NCBI GenBank assembly: GCA_025210515.1
Contig: JAOARM010000010.1
Coordinates: 167,646 to 231,645 of the forward strand
DNA: 64,000 nucleotides
Reading direction: 5' to 3'
From: Vallitalea sp.
GTDB lineage: Bacteria > Bacillota > Clostridia > Lachnospirales > Vallitaleaceae
Under the pieces are notes generated by a model that ran no database searches, was not told the origin of the DNA, and saw nothing but the letters and a program-made list of their open reading frames with translations. The number at the start of each line of letters is the position of its first letter. Position 1 is the first letter of the stretch. A program made the translations under genes and the position numbers. Positions 8,356-17,207 of the stretch are shown piece after piece.

Positions 8356-10818
8356 ATGAGTATGAATAGATTGGATGTTACTGTTGAGGAATTAAAGGAA
8401 GCCATACTGGAGAATATAAAAAATCAATTTAGAAAAACAATAGATCAAGCTTCAAAAGAGCAGATATTTCAAGCAGTTGCTTTTGCGGTAAGAGATATAA
8501 TTGTTGACCAATGGATTGAAACACATAAGACTTATGAAGATAAAGACCCTAAAATAGTTTATTATCTATCAATGGAATTTCTTATGGGAAGAGCACTAGG
8601 AAATAACATACTGAATATGAAAGTATATGACGTAGTTCAGCAAGTATGTGATGAACTAGGGCTTGATCTTAATGTTATAGAAGATCAAGAACCTGATGCA
8701 GGGCTTGGAAATGGTGGTCTTGGAAGGCTTGCTGCATGTTTTTTAGATTCTCTATCAACTCTTGAATATCCTGCGTATGGTTGTGGGATACGATATAGAT
8801 ATGGTATTTTTGAACAAAATATTGTAGATGGATATCAAGTAGAAAAACCAGATGAATGGTTAAAAAACGGAAATCCATTTGAAGTTAGAAGAGATGAGTA
8901 CGGTGTAGAGATTAAATTTCTTGGAAATGTAAGGGTTGTTAAAGATGATGAGGGAAGAGATAGATTTATTCAAGAAAATTATCAATCAATTAAAGCAGTT
9001 CCTTATGATATACCAATAGTTGGATATAACAATAATACCGTTAATACTTTAAGATTATGGGACGCAGAAGCTATAGTCAATTTTGACTTAGAATGTTTTG
9101 ATAGAGGTGAATATAATAAAGCAGTTGAACAGAGAAATCTAGCTAAAACAATTGTTGAAGTTTTATATCCTAATGATAACCATTATCAAGGCAAGGAGCT
9201 TAGATTGAAACAACAATACTTTTTTGTATCTGCAACAGTACAACAAGTAGTTAAAAAATTCAAACAAAAACATAGTAATATACATGATTTACCTAGTAAA
9301 GTTGTTTTTCATATTAATGATACTCATCCATCTCTAGTCATACCAGAATTAATGAGAATATTATTAGATGAGGAAGGACTTGAATGGGAAGATGCATGGG
9401 AAATAACAACAAAAACATGTGCATACACTAATCATACTATTATGAGTGAAGCTCTAGAAAAATGGCCTATAGAATTACTTAGTAGATTATTACCAAGAAT
9501 ATATATGATAATTGAAGAAATTAATAGACGCTTTTGTAGAAGATTAACTGATGAATTTAATTTAAGTAATGATAAAGTCCATGATATGTCTATTATAATG
9601 GATGGATTAATTAAAATGGCGTGGATGAGTATTGTTGGTAGTTATTCAGTTAATGGAGTTGCTAGATTGCACACAGAAATTCTAAAGACAGAGGAGTTAA
9701 AAAACTTCTATGAGATATTTCCGGGGAAATTTAACAATAAAACTAATGGAATTACACAAAGAAGGTTTTTACTTCACGCCAATAAAGAGCTTGCTAAGTT
9801 CATTACTAATAGAATTGGAGATAGTTGGATAACAGATTTACCTAAGTTGAAAAATCTTGAAAAATTTATTGATTATGAACAAGATCAGAGAGAATTTATG
9901 AAGATTAAATACGATAATAAAGTAAGATTGGCACAATATATTAAAGAGCATAATAATATTGATGTTGATCCAAGATCTATATTTGATATACAGATTAAAC
10001 GGCTTCATGAATATAAAAGACAGTTAATGAATATTTTGCATGTAACTTATTTATATAATAAATTATTAGAGAATCCAGAGTTAGATATAATGCCTAGAAC
10101 TTTTATATTTGGAGCAAAAGCGGCACCAGGTTATAGAAGAGCAAAGCTGATTATTAAGTTTATTAATAGTGTGGCAAATGTGATTAATAACGATAAAAAT
10201 ATTAATGATAAAATAAAAGTTGTATTTATAGAAAATTATAATGTTTCTAATGGGGAAATTATGTTTGCAGCAGCAGATGTAAGTGAGCAAATATCTACTG
10301 CTAGTAAAGAAGCTTCTGGAACAGGTAATATGAAGTTTATGTTAAATGGAGCAGTTACTATAGGTACTATGGATGGAGCTAATATTGAGATTGTTGAAGA
10401 AGTAGGGCAGGATAATTGCTTTATATTTGGTTTATCGTCAAAAGAAGTTATTAGACTTCAACATGAGAATTGTTATGACCCTTGGGAGTTATATAATAAT
10501 AATGCAGATATTAGAAAAGTAGTAACTCAGTTTATTAATGGTTTTTATTGTCCAGATGACCCAGATTTATTTAGAGAGTTATATGATTCTCTTCTTAATG
10601 ATTATAGACCAGATCCATATTTTATTTTAAAGGATTTTGAGAGTTATAAAGAAGCACAGGAAAAGATTGATTTGGCTTATAGGAATCAGAAAGAGTGGGC
10701 TCGGATGAGTATGTTAAATACTGCAAATAGTGGGAAGTTTTCTGCTGATAGGACTATTGAGCAGTATGCAAGTGAGATATGGGGGCTTGAGAAGACGCCT
10801 GTTATAATAGAGCGTTAG
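8356..10818 (+). CDS. glgP: Glycogen/maltodextrin phosphorylase
   Basis: It phosphorolyses alpha-1,4-glucan to glucose-1-phosphate with pyridoxal phosphate. The PLP lysine is in EASGTGNMKFMLNG (about residue 660). The N-terminal YYLSMEFLMGRALGNN and the glycine-rich DAGLGNGGLGRLAACFLDS are typical of GT35. ATG codons occur at 8350, 8356 and 8362. AAAGGG ends at 8349, so 8356 gives the best spacing. About 820 residues is full length. It stands alone, with malQ 6 kb away on the other strand. Confidence 0.95.
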   Translation: MSMNRLDVTVEELKEAILENIKNQFRKTIDQASKEQIFQAVAFAVRDIIVDQWIETHKTYEDKDPKIVYYLSMEFLMGRALGNNILNMKVYDVVQQVCDELGLDLNVIEDQEPDAGLGNGGLGRLAACFLDSLSTLEYPAYGCGIRYRYGIFEQNIVDGYQVEKPDEWLKNGNPFEVRRDEYGVEIKFLGNVRVVKDDEGRDRFIQENYQSIKAVPYDIPIVGYNNNTVNTLRLWDAEAIVNFDLECFDRGEYNKAVEQRNLAKTIVEVLYPNDNHYQGKELRLKQQYFFVSATVQQVVKKFKQKHSNIHDLPSKVVFHINDTHPSLVIPELMRILLDEEGLEWEDAWEITTKTCAYTNHTIMSEALEKWPIELLSRLLPRIYMIIEEINRRFCRRLTDEFNLSNDKVHDMSIIMDGLIKMAWMSIVGSYSVNGVARLHTEILKTEELKNFYEIFPGKFNNKTNGITQRRFLLHANKELAKFITNRIGDSWITDLPKLKNLEKFIDYEQDQREFMKIKYDNKVRLAQYIKEHNNIDVDPRSIFDIQIKRLHEYKRQLMNILHVTYLYNKLLENPELDIMPRTFIFGAKAAPGYRRAKLIIKFINSVANVINNDKNINDKIKVVFIENYNVSNGEIMFAAADVSEQISTASKEASGTGNMKFMLNGAVTIGTMDGANIEIVEEVGQDNCFIFGLSSKEVIRLQHENCYDPWELYNNNADIRKVVTQFINGFYCPDDPDLFRELYDSLLNDYRPDPYFILKDFESYKEAQEKIDLAYRNQKEWARMSMLNTANSGKFSADRTIEQYASEIWGLEKTPVIIER

Positions 10819-10841
10819 GTTTACAAAAATAAATAGGGTTA

Positions 10842-10947
10842 TTTGGGGAAAAGGCAGGTTATTATGAGGTCAGGGTATGTGGTGTTATAATAACTTGCCT
10901 TTCCCTGAGAAGCGGACGGTCTGCGTTATTATAACACCACATACCCT
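10842..10947 (+). repeat. Compact three-arm inverted-repeat element after glgP
   Basis: Bases 10872-10894 and 10925-10947 are perfect 23-base inverted copies. In addition, 10843-10864 is an imperfect inverted copy of 10887-10905, so the central arm can pair with either flank. The 30-base loop holds a small GC-rich hairpin (GCGGAC/GTCTGC). The element is richer in G+C than its surroundings. It may act as the glgP terminator or be a MITE-like intergenic repeat. The rest of the 335-base gap (10948-11153) shows no gene. Confidence 0.75.
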
Positions 10948-11153
10948 TCTTTAATGAATTTAAGCAATTTTCTAAAAACTAAGTAGACTTTTAATTGATT
11001 CGTAGTAGTCCATATGATAATATTAACAAGACGTATGAAATAGCAAGAAAAAATAGTATGTATAAAATAACGTGTCACCTACGGAATTATAGAAATAATT
11101 ACGAAAAATATGGGTTTCAATAATAACTCAAGATGATCAAAGGGGGAAACTAC

Positions 11154-11519
11154 ATGAGCTATTCAATTGGAGAAGTATCTGCGAAAACAGGTCTTACAGC
11201 ACCTACAATAAGATATTATGAAAAAGAAGGTGTTCTACCTCATATAAAGCGAAATAATAAAGGCATCAGAGAATTCAATGATGATAATATATTCTGGATC
11301 GATTTAATTAGATGTCTAAGGGGAACTGATATGTCTATTAATGATATAAAGAGCATTGTAGATTTAAGTCTAGAAGGAGAACATACTGTTGAGAAGAGAA
11401 AGGTAATATTACAAAATCATAAGAAAAAAATATGGTCACAGATTGATGAACTACTAGAAATCATAGCAAAAATTGATAGGAAAATTGATAATTGTGGTAG
11501 TTGTTGTAAAAAGAAATAA
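11154..11519 (+). CDS. MerR-family transcriptional regulator
   Basis: The 121-residue protein starts MSYSIGEVSAKTGLTAPTIR, the winged helix-turn-helix of MerR proteins, followed by RYYEKEGVLP and a long dimerisation helix (about 80-110). ATG 11154 is chosen because AGGGGGAAACTAC precedes it; an in-frame ATG at 11133 has no ribosome site. The C-terminal tail carries Cys114, Cys117 and Cys118, which could sense thiol stress or bind metal. The MerR-type promoter at 11656 drives the next two genes, so this protein is the likely regulator. It resembles the aldehyde-responsive AdhR/NmlR group, but that is inference. Confidence 0.88.
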   Translation: MSYSIGEVSAKTGLTAPTIRYYEKEGVLPHIKRNNKGIREFNDDNIFWIDLIRCLRGTDMSINDIKSIVDLSLEGEHTVEKRKVILQNHKKKIWSQIDELLEIIAKIDRKIDNCGSCCKKK

Positions 11520-11655
11520 AAAAACTCTAAGAAATTTTAAGTTATATTTTAAAACTATGAAAAATATAGTTTTGAAATATGACTTATTTTTTATTGAAAT
11601 AAAAGAGTTATAAAATATAGTATAACTTTAATTTCAAAAAGAAATAAAATAACAC

Positions 11656-11686
11656 TTGACTTAAAGTCGACTTTAAGATTTATACT
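11656..11686 (+). promoter_or_regulatory. MerR-type promoter with an 18-bp palindromic operator
   Basis: The -35 is TTGACT (11656-11661) and the -10 is TATACT (11681-11686), with an over-long 19-bp spacer. The spacer is filled by the perfect palindrome CTTAAAGTCGACTTTAAG (11660-11677). A 19-bp spacer with an operator between the boxes is the hallmark of MerR-activated promoters. It lies in the 355-base gap between the regulator and the reductase genes. Confidence 0.82.
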
Positions 11687-11798
11687 ACTAAGTAGTATGA
11701 TTAAATTTTAACTTTATAACAAATATATTATAATATTTGACATGATAAAGTCATAAGTTAGTACCATTTAAAAACTGTAAATTTAGAAGGAGGGAAAG

Positions 11799-11858
11799 TT
11801 ACGTATAGGTGAATTTATTGAAGAAGAGAATATCAGATTTAATATCATAGATAAATAA
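11799..11858 (+). pseudogene. Possible remnant or unusual leader reading frame with a strong ribosome site
   Basis: AGGAGG (11789-11794) precedes a 19-codon open frame reading xRIGEFIEEENIRFNIIDK. It has no standard start codon: TTA sits where TTG would be expected. The peptide faintly recalls the first residues of a MerR-type protein. It ends 16 bases before the flavin reductase start. It could be a decayed gene start or chance. Confidence 0.2.
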
Positions 11859-11874
11859 TAGGAGGTAAATTTTT

Positions 11875-12378
11875 ATGGAAAAAGTAGATTTTAATGATAA
11901 TCTTAATAAGTTAACACAACAACTCCCACAGGGTGTATTTCTTACTGTTAAAGACGGTGAGAAAATTAATACTATGACTATAGGTTGGGCTTTAAGCGGA
12001 AGAATATGGAATGAAAATTGTTTGCTTGTGGCTGTAAGATATTCAAGGCATACTTATGAAATGATGGAAAATACAGATGAATTTGTTGTAAGCGTACCAA
12101 AAGAAGGAGTAATGAAAAAGGAGCTAAGCTTTTGTGGTACAAAATCTGGAAGAGATTTTGATAAATTTAACGAGTGTAATCTAACACCATTTTATGTTGA
12201 TGAAAGTAATGTTCCTTTGATTAAAGAATGTGATCTTCATTTTGTATGTAAAAAGGTATATCAACAATCAATGGAACCTTCCTTAATAGGAGCAGATTTT
12301 ATTCATAAAAAGTACTGTGATAAAGATTATCATGTTATGTATTATGGGCAAGTAATAAGCACTTATAAAAATGATTAG
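11875..12378 (+). CDS. Flavin reductase family protein (FMN-binding split barrel)
   Basis: The 167-residue protein has the split-barrel pattern: QQLPQGVFLTVKDGEKINTMTIGW near the start, then LLVAVRYSRHTYEMMENTDEFVVSVP and later FCGTKSGRDFDKF. Family members bind FMN and reduce flavins or act as small redox proteins (flavoredoxin-like). The start ATG follows AATAGGAGGTAAATTTTT. It is the first gene after the MerR-type promoter, and the aldo-keto reductase follows 40 bases later, so the two form a stress-response operon by inference. Confidence 0.85.
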   Translation: MEKVDFNDNLNKLTQQLPQGVFLTVKDGEKINTMTIGWALSGRIWNENCLLVAVRYSRHTYEMMENTDEFVVSVPKEGVMKKELSFCGTKSGRDFDKFNECNLTPFYVDESNVPLIKECDLHFVCKKVYQQSMEPSLIGADFIHKKYCDKDYHVMYYGQVISTYKND

Positions 12379-12418
12379 TTGATTATTATCTATTCAATAC
12401 GACAAAAGGAGTGAAAGT

Positions 12419-13402
12419 ATGAAGTACAGAATATTAGGTAAAACTGGATATAATATATCAGAAGTATCCTTCGGTGGATGGGCTATTGGAGGAAGTTGGG
12501 GAAAAGTAGACGACAATATAAGCATGAAAGCACTTGAAGAAGCAGTTGATAATGGTATAAATTTCTTTGACACAGCAGATATATATGGAGATGGTAGAAG
12601 TGAAAGATTGATTGGAAAATTATCAAAGAATAGTAAAGATAAAATCTATATAGCAACTAAAGCAGGAAGAAGACTAAATCCACATACAGCCGAGCAATAT
12701 ACTATTAATAATATAAGAAGTCATGTAGAACGAAGTTTACAAAATTTAAAAGTAGAGTGTTTAGATTTACTTCAACTTCATTGCCCACCAACAGAAGTAT
12801 ATTATAATGAAGAATTATTTCATGGATTGAGTGAAATGAAGAAGGAAGGATTAATTGCTAATTATGGAGTAAGTGTTAAAAAGATTGAAGAAGCGTTAAA
12901 AGCAATTGAATATGAAGATGTTTCAACTGTACAAATTGTTTTCAATATGTTTAGACATAAACCAGCAGAAGAATTTTTGGGAAAAGCAAAAGAAAATAAT
13001 ATTGGAGTTATTGCAAGAGTTCCACTAGCAAGTGGATTACTAACAGGTAAAATGAATAAAGATACAGTTTTTGAAAAAAATGATCATCGTTTCTATAATA
13101 AAAATGGTGAGTCTTTTGGACTAGGAGAAACATTCTCAGGTGTTAACTATGAAACTGGTCTTGAAGCAGTTGAAATCCTTAAAAAAATAAAGCCAGAAGG
13201 AATGACATTAGCACAATTTGCTCTTAAATGGATTCTAATGAATGATGGTATTAGTTGTGTTATTCCAGGAGGAAAAACTCCAGAGCAAATAAGACAAAAT
13301 GCTGAAACTTGTAATGTTAAGGAAATATCACCTAACGTAATGAAAACTGTAGCTGAAATATATAATCAATATATTAAAGAACAAGTACATAATTTATGTT
13401 AG
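12419..13402 (+). CDS. Aldo/keto reductase
   Basis: This is a 327-residue TIM-barrel NAD(P)H-dependent oxidoreductase. The catalytic tetrad is visible: Asp51 and Tyr56 (FFDTADIYGDGRSERLIG), Lys81 (IYIATKAGRR) and His121 (LDLLQLHCPP). The C-terminal cofactor-phosphate region is ISCVIPGGKTPEQIRQNAE. AAAGGAGTGAAAGT precedes the ATG. Pairing with a flavin reductase under a MerR-type promoter suggests detoxification of reactive carbonyls, but no substrate can be assigned. Confidence 0.93.
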   Translation: MKYRILGKTGYNISEVSFGGWAIGGSWGKVDDNISMKALEEAVDNGINFFDTADIYGDGRSERLIGKLSKNSKDKIYIATKAGRRLNPHTAEQYTINNIRSHVERSLQNLKVECLDLLQLHCPPTEVYYNEELFHGLSEMKKEGLIANYGVSVKKIEEALKAIEYEDVSTVQIVFNMFRHKPAEEFLGKAKENNIGVIARVPLASGLLTGKMNKDTVFEKNDHRFYNKNGESFGLGETFSGVNYETGLEAVEILKKIKPEGMTLAQFALKWILMNDGISCVIPGGKTPEQIRQNAETCNVKEISPNVMKTVAEIYNQYIKEQVHNLC

Positions 13403-13437
13403 CAATATATACTAAGAGTTTTTTATAAAAATATAAG

Positions 13438-13470
13438 TAAGGGTCAAAAATTCATCGTTTTTGACCCTTA
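13438..13470. terminator. Hairpin after the aldo-keto reductase gene
   Basis: TAAGGGTCAAAAA pairs perfectly with TTTTTGACCCTTA across a 7-base loop. The T residues are within the stem and no long T-run follows, so it acts as a terminator only if the A/T part of the stem opens. It is the only clear structure in the 264-base gap before spoIID. Confidence 0.65.
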
Positions 13471-13666
13471 ACTTATTCATAAGTGGTTAATATCATTAAA
13501 AGAGTTAGTAAATCTTCTATTTCTGAGTTTTTATTTAGCTTTGTTTTAATGGTAATCTTCATATTATAACACTCACTTACATATACATATTGTATTAAGT
13601 GGACAACTAGCATATAGCTAATTACATAATTATAAGCTATAACTATTTTGGGAAGGATGAGTGTAA

Positions 13667-14614
13667 GTGAGGGAAAAAGTCATATCTATATTGTTAATTA
13701 TAATAATAATTTGTTTTATTCCAATATTTATTACGACGTTGATAAAAGGAATTCCCAAAAACTACAAGAAAGAAGTTGATACACAAGTTCAGCAGAGTCA
13801 GAGTGTTAGAGTAATGGTTAATGACGAGGAACAAGTTATTAAGTTAGAAGACTATCTTATTGGTGTCGTGGCGGCTGAAATGCCAGTTAATTTTTATGAT
13901 GAAGCATTAAAAGCACAGGCGGTAGCTGCAAGAACATATACATTAAAAAAATTGAAGAGTGAAGAGAAGTTTATATTTACTTCCAATGAACAAGCATTTA
14001 TTACAAAGCAAGAGATGGAAACTAGATGGGGAACTAATAATTTTGCAAAAAACTATAATAAGATAAAAAAAGCAGTACAAGAAACTAAGAATGAAGTTAT
14101 CGCATATAAAGGAGAGTTAATTGAAGCTGTTTTTCATTCAACAAGTGCAGGAAAGACTCAATCGGCAAAAGAAGTGTGGGGAGAGGATATTCCTTATCTA
14201 GTAAGTGTTGAAAGTAGTGAAGATATTAACTCACCAGAATATTTACATAAAAGAGTATTTACTAAAGAAGAATTTATAGAAAAAATCAAAGAAAATGAAC
14301 AAGATTTTCAAACATACTCAAAAGAATTAGTCAGTGAAATTCAGATAATTAACAGGACTCCAGAAGGATATATAGCAAAAATACAAGTTGGAAATAAAAT
14401 ATTAGAAGGAGAAAAGATTAGAAATTATCTAGGGCTTGAATCAAGCAATTTTACTATACAAAATGCAGATGGAAAAATAGAAATTTTATGTAAGGGGTAT
14501 GGGCATGGTGTTGGAATGAGTCAGTATGGAGCTGATTTCTTAGCACAGAAAGGATATAATTATAAAGAAATTCTTAATTATTATTATACTAATATAGAAG
14601 TTACTACAAATTAA
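13667..14614 (+). CDS. spoIID: Stage II sporulation protein D (lytic transglycosylase)
   Basis: It cuts glycan strands of septal peptidoglycan during engulfment of the forespore, working with SpoIIM and SpoIIP. The protein has a single N-terminal membrane helix (residues 5-25) and the SpoIID/LytB domain. Glu71 in VVAAEMPVNF matches the catalytic glutamate of Bacillus SpoIID. LKAQAVAARTYTLKKL and the C-terminal YGHGVGMSQYGADFLA are family signatures. The start is GTG 13667, behind GGAAGGATG. I find only a weak sigma-E-like pair upstream. The spoIIQ-like gene follows, the usual clostridial order. Confidence 0.95.
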   Translation: MREKVISILLIIIIICFIPIFITTLIKGIPKNYKKEVDTQVQQSQSVRVMVNDEEQVIKLEDYLIGVVAAEMPVNFYDEALKAQAVAARTYTLKKLKSEEKFIFTSNEQAFITKQEMETRWGTNNFAKNYNKIKKAVQETKNEVIAYKGELIEAVFHSTSAGKTQSAKEVWGEDIPYLVSVESSEDINSPEYLHKRVFTKEEFIEKIKENEQDFQTYSKELVSEIQIINRTPEGYIAKIQVGNKILEGEKIRNYLGLESSNFTIQNADGKIEILCKGYGHGVGMSQYGADFLAQKGYNYKEILNYYYTNIEVTTN

Positions 14615-14635
14615 TAAATGTAATATATTTTTTAT

Positions 14636-14665
14636 GAATATAATATCCAGTCTCTGGCAATAATA
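14636..14665 (+). promoter_or_regulatory. Sigma-F-type promoter for the spoIIQ-like gene
   Basis: GAATA (14636-14640), a 15-base spacer and GGCAATAATA (14656-14665) fit the Bacillus sigma-F pattern GYWTA-N15-GGNNANAHTR with one mismatch in the -35. It lies 73 bases before the ATG. spoIIQ is sigma-F dependent in Bacillus, so context and sequence agree. Confidence 0.6.
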
Positions 14666-14738
14666 TAGTTGTAACAATCTAGACGCAATAATTAATATAA
14701 ATTTATTGCCGAGGATACTAAGAATATGAGGTGATATT

Positions 14739-15548
14739 ATGAAACTAAAAAATATAATTGCATACATAAAAAGAAAGCAGTTTTATTTTGCATTATTTAC
14801 ATGCTGCTTAACAATCTTTTTAATTGCAATTTTAGTATGGACTAGACCAAAAACAGAAAACCAAGAAATTGCGAGTTTGAATGGCGAAGGAATAAATAGC
14901 GAGACTACAGATGTTACAAGTAATCTTGTAGATAATGAAGAAAATGTAGATATTGATGATGAAGAAGCAGTTGAAACTAGTACAGTATCTAATCCTATTA
15001 CTATAGGTACAGAAGAAGTAGTAGGAGAAGATGAAGAAGAAGTGGTAAAAGAACCCGTAAAAGAGAAAAAACCAGAGAAAACGGAAGATGTAGTTTTAGA
15101 AATTACTCCAGTAGTTAAGCCTAATATAACTTTTAATGAGCAAGAAAAAATGATTTGGCCAGTTAATGGTGACATTTTAATACCTTATAGCAGTGAAACA
15201 CCAGTTTACTTTAAAACACTTGATCAATATAAAGTTAATACTTCATTATATATAAAATCTGATGTTGGAACAGAAGTAAAAGTAGCTACAGAAGGTATTG
15301 TTGAAGGATTTGAATATTCTCAAGAAACAGGGATGACAGTTACAGTATATCATGGTAGTGGATATAAAACTATTTATGGACAGCTTAAAAAAGAACTGTT
15401 AGTCAAAGAAGGAGATTTAGTTAAAAAAGGTCAATTACTAGGTTATATAGAATCTCCAAGTGAATATCATGTATTGTTAGAACCACATTTATATTTCAAA
15501 GTTATGAAAGATAATGATCCAGTTAATCCTAGTGATATGATAGAATAA
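14739..15548 (+). CDS. spoIIQ: SpoIIQ-like M23/LytM-fold protein, catalytically dead
   Basis: A membrane helix (residues 16-34) is followed by a long acidic linker rich in Glu, Val and Thr (36-120) and a LytM fold (about 138-269). The fold is recognisable by VATEGIVEGFEY, YHGSGYKTIYGQL and the C-terminal HLYFKV. The zinc and catalytic residues are lost: the HxxxD site reads N167/Y171, the YxHL histidine is Gln215, and the HxH motif is H250-L-Y252. It is therefore probably a structural partner in the engulfment channel (SpoIIQ binding SpoIIIAH), not an endopeptidase. GAGGTGATATT precedes ATG 14739. It is probably sporulation specific, given the sigma-F-type promoter and spoIID upstream. Confidence 0.8.
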   Translation: MKLKNIIAYIKRKQFYFALFTCCLTIFLIAILVWTRPKTENQEIASLNGEGINSETTDVTSNLVDNEENVDIDDEEAVETSTVSNPITIGTEEVVGEDEEEVVKEPVKEKKPEKTEDVVLEITPVVKPNITFNEQEKMIWPVNGDILIPYSSETPVYFKTLDQYKVNTSLYIKSDVGTEVKVATEGIVEGFEYSQETGMTVTVYHGSGYKTIYGQLKKELLVKEGDLVKKGQLLGYIESPSEYHVLLEPHLYFKVMKDNDPVNPSDMIE

Positions 15549-15564
15549 TAATAAGTTTATATAT

Positions 15565-15593
15565 TAGAATGGGCTACAATATAGCCCATTCTA
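15565..15593. terminator. Bidirectional terminator between convergent genes
   Basis: TAGAATGGGCTA pairs perfectly with TAGCCCATTCTA around a 5-base loop. It lies between the spoIIQ-like gene and the convergent oxidoreductase, with A/T-rich sequence on both sides. Confidence 0.85.
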
Positions 15594-15599
15594 TTAATT

Positions 15600-16958
15600 T
15601 TATTGATTTAAAATTCTTGCAACATATATACCGCTCGCAGCTGCTTGAGATAATGAATGTGTAACACCAGAACAATCTCCTAATACATATAAACCTTTTA
15701 CACAAGTTTCTAAGTTAGAATCTACTTCGATTTTGGAATTATAGAATTTTACTTCTACACCATATAATAAAGTATCTTCATTAGCTGTTCCAGGAGCTAT
15801 TTTATCCAGTGCATATATCATTTCTATAATATCGTCTAGCTGGCGCTTAGGAATTACTAGACTCAAGTCACCAGGTGTTGCTTCCATTGTAGGCTGAGTA
15901 AAACATTTTTTCATACGTCTTGCACTACTACGACGTCCTTTTACTAAATCGCCAAAACGTTGCATTAGTACGCCTCCACCTAGCATATTACTAAGTTTTG
16001 CTATAGATTCTCCGTATTCATTACTATTTTTAAATGGTTCAGTAAATCTATTAGTAACAAGTAATGCGAAATTAGTATTATCTGTATGTAACTTAGGATC
16101 AGCATAACTATGACCATTAACAGTTACAATATCTCCATAATTTTCTGTTACAACTTCTCCATATGGATTCATACAAAATGTTCTTACCATATCATTATAT
16201 TTCTGAGTCTTATATACAATTTTGCTTTCGTATACTTCATCAGTAATATGTTTGAAAATTAGTGCTGGAAGTTCAACTCTAACACCAATATCAACTCGAT
16301 TATTTTTAGTATTGATTCCAAATTTATTACATAAGTTTCCTATCCACTTAGAGCCTGTTCTTCCAGTTGCTACTATTAATTTCTTAGATTGATAACTTGT
16401 TTTAGCTGTATCTACTGTAAATATTTCTTCAGATTTATGAATATCTGTAACTTCTGTTAAAAATTCTATATCCATTTTATCTTTAATAAAATCATACATA
16501 TTAGATGCAATTACTAAGTTCCTGTCAGTGCCTAGATGTCTAACTTGTGCATCAAGTAAATGTAAGTCATGTTTTAAGGCTTTTCGTTTTAGATCACTAT
16601 TTCCTGTTGAATATAATTTAGCTGATTCTCCACCCATTGATATGTTAATTTTATCTACTTCCCACATTAACTCTAATGCTTTATCATAACCAATATATTC
16701 GAATAAGTCACCACCGAAATTATTAGTAATGTTGTATTTTCCATCGGAAAAACCACCTGCACCATAAAAACCTTCCATTATAGAACAAGTTTTACATCTA
16801 CATTCTTTTATACCTTTTGTTTTCTTAGGACATGTTCTCTTATCTAGAGGAAATCCTTTTTCAAGCATTAGTACTTTTTGGTTTGGATTGTTTTTTAGAA
16901 GCTCATAGGCACAAAAAACTCCTGCTGCTCCAGCACCTACTATTATAATATCATACAT
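15600..16958 (-). CDS. NAD(P)/FAD-dependent oxidoreductase (COG2509-like)
   Basis: The 452-residue flavoprotein starts MYDIIIVGAGAAGVFCAYEL, an FAD-binding Rossmann motif. It ends with GLYVLGDCSGVTHSLSQAA, the second FAD motif seen in uncharacterised FAD dehydrogenases. A cysteine group, CRCKTCSIMEGF near residues 55-66, is typical of this subgroup and of unknown role. ATG 16958 is six bases after GGAGAG; the in-frame TTG at 16964 would abut the ribosome site. The physiological substrate is unknown. It is a single gene, facing the spoIIQ-like gene. Confidence 0.85.
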   Translation of the reverse strand: MYDIIIVGAGAAGVFCAYELLKNNPNQKVLMLEKGFPLDKRTCPKKTKGIKECRCKTCSIMEGFYGAGGFSDGKYNITNNFGGDLFEYIGYDKALELMWEVDKINISMGGESAKLYSTGNSDLKRKALKHDLHLLDAQVRHLGTDRNLVIASNMYDFIKDKMDIEFLTEVTDIHKSEEIFTVDTAKTSYQSKKLIVATGRTGSKWIGNLCNKFGINTKNNRVDIGVRVELPALIFKHITDEVYESKIVYKTQKYNDMVRTFCMNPYGEVVTENYGDIVTVNGHSYADPKLHTDNTNFALLVTNRFTEPFKNSNEYGESIAKLSNMLGGGVLMQRFGDLVKGRRSSARRMKKCFTQPTMEATPGDLSLVIPKRQLDDIIEMIYALDKIAPGTANEDTLLYGVEVKFYNSKIEVDSNLETCVKGLYVLGDCSGVTHSLSQAAASGIYVARILNQ

Positions 16959-17207
16959 GGCCAACTCTCCTTTATATTTTACAATTATAATTTAATACAT
17001 TGTGATTAGCCAAAAACGTCATGCTTTAGTAATGACTAATTTTAGCACCTACAATATTATATCAAAAAAATGAACAATAAAAAAGGATTAAATAAAAATG
17101 TTCGTGAAAATTGTTGGATTATAAGTGTTGATATAATTATGTGAACTAGTTATAATATATTAGAAATAATATAAAGGTCATAGAGATGCAAATGAAAGGA
17201 TAATTAT

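Noticed and set aside
13590..13618. Sigma-E-like promoter of spoIID
   Set aside because: TTGTATT and CATATAGC have several mismatches to the consensus, so I did not list it as a feature.
14783..15175. Minus-strand open frame of 130 codons
   Set aside because: It lies antisense to the acidic linker of the spoIIQ-like gene and has no ribosome site or family pattern.
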